A stretch of DNA of 9,028 bases from GCA-002715885 sp045561575. Its GTDB lineage: Bacteria; Bacteroidota; Bacteroidia; Flavobacteriales; BACL11. The DNA lies in NCBI GenBank assembly GCA_045561575.1, contig JBJKXM010000029.1, positions 1-9,028 on the forward strand. The letters run 5' to 3'. The notes beneath the pieces were generated by a model that worked only from the letters and a program-made list of their open reading frames with translations, searched no databases and had not been told where the DNA came from. Positions within the stretch are counted from its first letter, which is position 1, and every line of letters starts with the position of its first letter. Shown here in pieces: positions 6,198 to 9,028 of this stretch. The translations under genes were made by a program, and so were the position numbers.

Positions 6198-7640
6198 TTA
6201 AATAATTTTACCTTTTAAAGTTCCTGCTGTACAATCAATAATTTTAACATTTACATAATCACCAATTTTGTAATTTTCTTTTTTAAACACAACAACACAA
6301 TTATGAGTTGTTCTGCCAAAAAAATGATCTTTTGATCTTTTTGAATTTCCTTCGATTAAAACCTCATAAGTCTTATCAATTCTTTTCATGTTGTTTTCTA
6401 GTGATTGTTTTTGTTGTAAATCGATAATCTCAACTAATCTTCTTTGTTTTAACTTTTCTGGAACGTCATCATCAAATTTTTTTTCTGCTGCAGTATTTGG
6501 ACGTTCAGAATATTTAAACATATATCCATAATCATATTTAACATATTCCATTAATGAGAGTGTGTCAAGATGATCTTTTTCATTTTCTGTACAAAAACCA
6601 GTAATCATGTCCATTGAGATAGCACAGTCTGGAATTTTATTTTTTATTCTATCAACGAGATTTATATATTCATTACGGTTATATCCTCGATTCATTAATT
6701 TTAATATTCTACTACTTCCTGATTGAACAGGTAAATGTATATAATTACAAATGTTATCATATTTAGACATTACCTCTATTACATCATTGGTCATGTCTTG
6801 AGGGTTGGAAGTAGAAAATCGAATACGAAGTTTGTTATTTACTTTAGCAACCATTTCTAGCAAATTTGAAAAACTTACACTATTTTCTTTTTGTTCTTTT
6901 GATGCTTTTTTAAAATCTTTTTTTGGGCCACCACCATACCATAAATATGAATCTACATTTTGTCCAAGTAGAGTAACTTCTCTGTATCCATTTAAAAATA
7001 AATCTTTACATTCTTCAATAATGCTTTCAGGATTTCTACTTCGCTCTCGTCCTCTTGTATAAGGAACGACACAAAATGTACACATGTTATCGCAACCTCT
7101 AGTTATTGAAACAAATGCGGTCACACCATTTCCAGACATTCTTACTGGCTTAATGTCTGCATATGTTTCTTCTTTTGATAAAAAAACATTCACTGCTTTT
7201 CTTCCATCTTCAACTTCATTAATAAGGCTAGGAAGATCTCTGTAAGCGTCTGGTCCAACTACAATATCTACTAATTTTTCTTCTTCTAAAAACTTTTCTT
7301 TTAATCTTTCAGCCATACAACCTAAAACACCAACAACCATTGAAGGATTTACTGATTTCTTAATTGAGTTGTAAACCTGTAGTCTTTTTCTAACTGTCTG
7401 TTCGGCTTTTTCTCTAATTGAACATGTATTAACAAATACTAAATCAGCTTCACTAATATCTTTTGTAGTAGAGTAATTTTCTTTGCTTAAAATTGATGCA
7501 ACAATTTCACTATCTGAAAAATTCATTTGACAACCGTAACTTTCAATATAAAGTTTTTTTGTGCCATGCTTTTGATTGTTCAAAGAAAGGGCATTGCCTT
7601 GCTTTTTCTCATCAATAGTTTTTTCTAGTATTGTTTTCAA
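6198..7640 (-). CDS. miaB: tRNA-2-methylthio-N6-dimethylallyladenosine synthase MiaB
   Basis: Radical-SAM methylthiotransferase that converts i6A37 to ms2i6A37 in tRNAs reading UNN codons, using two 4Fe-4S clusters. The 480-aa protein has the three family domains. The N-terminal MTTase domain carries cluster ligands Cys37 (ESYGCQMNFSDSE), Cys73 (VNTCSIREKAEQTVRKRL) and Cys108 (GVLGCMAERLKE). The radical-SAM core has CDNMCTFC with Cys183, 187 and 190, followed by VVPYTRGRERSR. A C-terminal TRAM RNA-binding domain covers about 405-478. No ATG is available near the N terminus. The frame is closed upstream by a TAA three codons before the TTG at 7640, so TTG is the likely start, giving MKTILEKTIDEKKQG, which resembles Bacteroidota MiaB N termini. 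First gene of the operon; the EBP gene follows after one base. Confidence 0.96.
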   Translation of the reverse strand: MKTILEKTIDEKKQGNALSLNNQKHGTKKLYIESYGCQMNFSDSEIVASILSKENYSTTKDISEADLVFVNTCSIREKAEQTVRKRLQVYNSIKKSVNPSMVVGVLGCMAERLKEKFLEEEKLVDIVVGPDAYRDLPSLINEVEDGRKAVNVFLSKEETYADIKPVRMSGNGVTAFVSITRGCDNMCTFCVVPYTRGRERSRNPESIIEECKDLFLNGYREVTLLGQNVDSYLWYGGGPKKDFKKASKEQKENSVSFSNLLEMVAKVNNKLRIRFSTSNPQDMTNDVIEVMSKYDNICNYIHLPVQSGSSRILKLMNRGYNRNEYINLVDRIKNKIPDCAISMDMITGFCTENEKDHLDTLSLMEYVKYDYGYMFKYSERPNTAAEKKFDDDVPEKLKQRRLVEIIDLQQKQSLENNMKRIDKTYEVLIEGNSKRSKDHFFGRTTHNCVVVFKKENYKIGDYVNVKIIDCTAGTLKGKII

Positions 7641-7658
7641 ATCAAATTATTTAGCATG

Positions 7659-7666
7659 CAAAATTA
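7659..7666 (-). promoter_or_regulatory. Candidate sigma-A -7 element for the miaB operon
   Basis: The minus strand reads TAATTTTG, a full match to the Bacteroidota -7 consensus TAnnTTTG. A start a few bases downstream would leave a leader of roughly 13-15 nt before the TTG start of miaB. No clear TTG -33 box is present at the usual distance; that region is occupied by the TGACA-N3-TGTCA dyad. A factor bound there could act directly on this promoter. Confidence 0.5.
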
Positions 7667-7674
7667 CAAAAAAC

Positions 7675-7687
7675 TGACAATATGTCA
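7675..7687. promoter_or_regulatory. Perfect TGACA-N3-TGTCA dyad in the miaB/topA divergent region
   Basis: TGACA, spacer ATA, TGTCA: a 13-bp inverted repeat with perfect 5-bp arms. It overlaps the expected -33 region of the miaB promoter. A near copy, TGACA-N3-TTTCA, precedes the sigma-54-like groES promoter, so the two sites may bind the same regulator. A single half site (TTGACAG, 7726-7732) lies further toward topA. Confidence 0.5.
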
Positions 7688-7700
7688 TAAAATTTAAAAC

Positions 7701-7720
7701 TATATTATATATATAATATA
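7701..7720. repeat. 20-bp perfect AT palindrome between miaB and topA
   Basis: The sequence TATATTATAT followed by ATATAATATA is its own reverse complement over all 20 bases, with only A and T. It sits in the middle of the 150-bp divergent intergenic region. It could be an easily melted or cruciform-prone segment separating the two promoters, or a protein site. In such AT-rich DNA it may also be chance. Confidence 0.6.
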
Positions 7721-7767
7721 ATTTATTGACAGTTAAAAATAAATTTAAATAATCAAAAATCTTTCTT

Positions 7768-7775
7768 TAGTTTTG
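7768..7775 (+). promoter_or_regulatory. Candidate sigma-A -7 element for topA
   Basis: TAGTTTTG matches the Bacteroidota -7 consensus TAnnTTTG. It ends 15 bases before the topA ATG, implying a very short leader of about 8-10 nt. The -33 region is AT-rich without a clear TTG, so the promoter strength cannot be judged. Confidence 0.45.
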
Positions 7776-7790
7776 CAAAAATTTTTTGAA

Positions 7791-9028
7791 ATGGCTAAGA
7801 ACTTGGTAATTGTTGAGTCTCCTGCAAAGAAAAAAATAATTCAGGGGTATTTGGGAAATGAATTTATTGTTGAATCCAGTATTGGTCACATTCGTGATTT
7901 ACCTAAGAAAGGAGGGATGTCAATTGATATTGAAAATGGCTTCCAACCAAAATATGAAGTTTCAGAAGATAAAAAGAAAGTTGTTAATCAATTAAAAGAT
8001 GCTGTTAAAAAAGTTGAAACAGTTTGGCTGGCAACAGATGAAGACAGGGAAGGAGAAGCTATTGCTTGGCACCTAACTGAAGCCCTAAAATTAAATCCAA
8101 GTCATACTAAAAGAATCGTATTTCATGAGATTACAAAAAAAGCAATTCTACATGCGGTTGATAATCCAAGATCTCTAAATACTAATCTTGTAAATGCTCA
8201 ACAAGCAAGGAGAGTTTTGGATAGACTTGTTGGTTTTGAAGTATCGCCAGTACTTTGGAAAAAAGTAAAACAAGGTTTGTCCGCTGGTAGAGTACAGTCT
8301 GTTGCAGTTAGGTTAATAGTAGAACGAGAGAAAGAAATTTTAGATTTTAAATCTACTTCTGATTTTAAGATTGTTATCATTTTACAAACTAAGAATGAAG
8401 AAATAATTAAAGCTGAACTTCCAAAAAGATTTAAAACAGAGCAAGAAGCTTATGCTTTCATGGAAAAATGTAGTAATGCAAATTATTTTGTTGAAAATTT
8501 GGAAAAAAAAGCTGCTAAGAAATCACCAACAGCACCATTTACAACATCGACACTACAGCAGGAGGCATCTAGAAAATTAGGTTTTTCAGTTAATCAAACA
8601 ATGACTGTAGCCCAAAAGTTATATGAAAGCGGAAAGATAACATACATGAGAACTGATAGCGTAAACCTTTCAGATGATGCACTTAATGCTGCAAATAGTG
8701 AAATCATAAAATTATATGGTGAAGAATATGCAAATAGAAAGTCATATTCTAATAAAACAAAAGGAGCACAGGAAGCACATGAAGCAATACGTCCTTCTTA
8801 TATGAATCAAAGAACTATTGATGGAGATTCTTCACTTCAAAAATTATATGACTTAATTTGGAAAAGAACAATTTCATCACAAATGTCAGATGCAAAAATT
8901 GATAGAACAATAGTTAAAATTGGACTCTCAAATACTGAGGAAAAACTAACTGCCAGAGGTGAAGTAATAACTTTCGATGGTTTTATGAAAGTTTATCTTG
9001 AAGGAAAAGATGATGAAAATTTAAATGA
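7791..9028 (+). CDS. topA: DNA topoisomerase I (type IA), 3' end missing
   Basis: Relaxes negatively supercoiled DNA by cutting one strand through a 5'-phosphotyrosine. The first 412 complete codons are present and the frame is still open at the window end. The length of full TopA in this phylum, as I recall, is about 800-850 aa, so roughly half is missing. The N-terminal TOPRIM domain is visible: NLVIVESPAKKK (4-13, catalytic Glu9) and WLATDEDREGEAIAWHL (79-95) with the metal-binding acidic cluster DEDRE. Further on are FHEIT (111-115), QQARRVLDRLVGFEVSP (137-153) and LSAGRVQSVAVRLIVERE (163-180). The active-site tyrosine is Tyr285 in the YMRTDS motif (285-290), followed by HEAIRPS, also typical of the family. 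The start ATG at 7791 gives MAKNLVIVESPAKK, a standard beginning. It is divergent from miaB across a 150-bp shared regulatory region. Confidence 0.97.
   Translation, partial: MAKNLVIVESPAKKKIIQGYLGNEFIVESSIGHIRDLPKKGGMSIDIENGFQPKYEVSEDKKKVVNQLKDAVKKVETVWLATDEDREGEAIAWHLTEALKLNPSHTKRIVFHEITKKAILHAVDNPRSLNTNLVNAQQARRVLDRLVGFEVSPVLWKKVKQGLSAGRVQSVAVRLIVEREKEILDFKSTSDFKIVIILQTKNEEIIKAELPKRFKTEQEAYAFMEKCSNANYFVENLEKKAAKKSPTAPFTTSTLQQEASRKLGFSVNQTMTVAQKLYESGKITYMRTDSVNLSDDALNAANSEIIKLYGEEYANRKSYSNKTKGAQEAHEAIRPSYMNQRTIDGDSSLQKLYDLIWKRTISSQMSDAKIDRTIVKIGLSNTEEKLTARGEVITFDGFMKVYLEGKDDENLN

Noticed and set aside
6805..7062. Plus-strand ORF opposite miaB
   Set aside because: It is antisense to the conserved radical-SAM domain and shows no family features.
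7659..7777. TTTTGCA words upstream of miaB (minus) and topA (plus) as sigma-54 -12 boxes
   Set aside because: Neither has a GG dinucleotide 12 nt upstream, and both are better read as TAnnTTTG sigma-A -7 elements.
8198..8380. Short minus-strand ORF opposite topA
   Set aside because: It lies wholly within the conserved topoisomerase frame and has no supporting signals.
1..9028. CRISPR arrays, insertion sequences, tRNA or rRNA genes, prophage or defence genes
   Set aside because: No direct-repeat arrays, terminal inverted repeats, cloverleaf sequences or relevant protein families are visible; gaps between genes are all at most 150 bp.

Overview
The window is an ordinary-looking piece of a chromosome from a low-GC member of the Bacteroidota, most likely a flavobacterium (class Flavobacteriia). 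The base composition is AT-rich, roughly one third G+C by eye. Most genes end in TAA, no strong Shine-Dalgarno sequences are visible, and two promoter -7 elements fit the Bacteroidota TAnnTTTG consensus. FtsZ ends in the long acidic tail and HDNVD terminus that I associate with flavobacterial FtsZ. No mobile element, tRNA, rRNA or CRISPR array is visible. Both ends of the window cut through genes.

Layout. The 3' part of ftsZ (plus strand, first few codons missing) runs to 1554 and meets groEL tail to tail across a compact bidirectional terminator. From about 7640 down to 1585 everything is on the minus strand. The transcription order is miaB, an NtrC/PspF-type sigma-54 enhancer-binding protein (EBP) without a receiver domain, lptE, a TPR-containing hypothetical gene, and secG. 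A 93-bp gap follows, then groES and groEL. The five genes from miaB to secG are packed with 1-nt gaps (TAA-N-ATG) or a 7-nt overlap, so they form one operon. A 150-bp divergent promoter region separates miaB from topA on the plus strand, whose first 412 codons are present. No stretch over 300 bases lacks a gene.

How it fits together. The genes are housekeeping: cell division (FtsZ), tRNA thiomethylation (MiaB), outer-membrane LPS assembly (LptE), protein export (SecG), protein folding (GroES/GroEL) and DNA supercoiling (TopA). The part worth a second look is regulatory. The groES upstream gap holds a sequence that fits the sigma-54 -24/-12 consensus with exact spacing. It is preceded by a TGACA-N3-TTTCA dyad. 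A perfect form of the same dyad, TGACA-N3-TGTCA, lies in the miaB/topA divergent region upstream of the operon that encodes the EBP. I infer, without proof, that the EBP activates groESL through sigma-54 and may also control its own operon. That would link chaperonin supply to envelope biogenesis (LptE, SecG).
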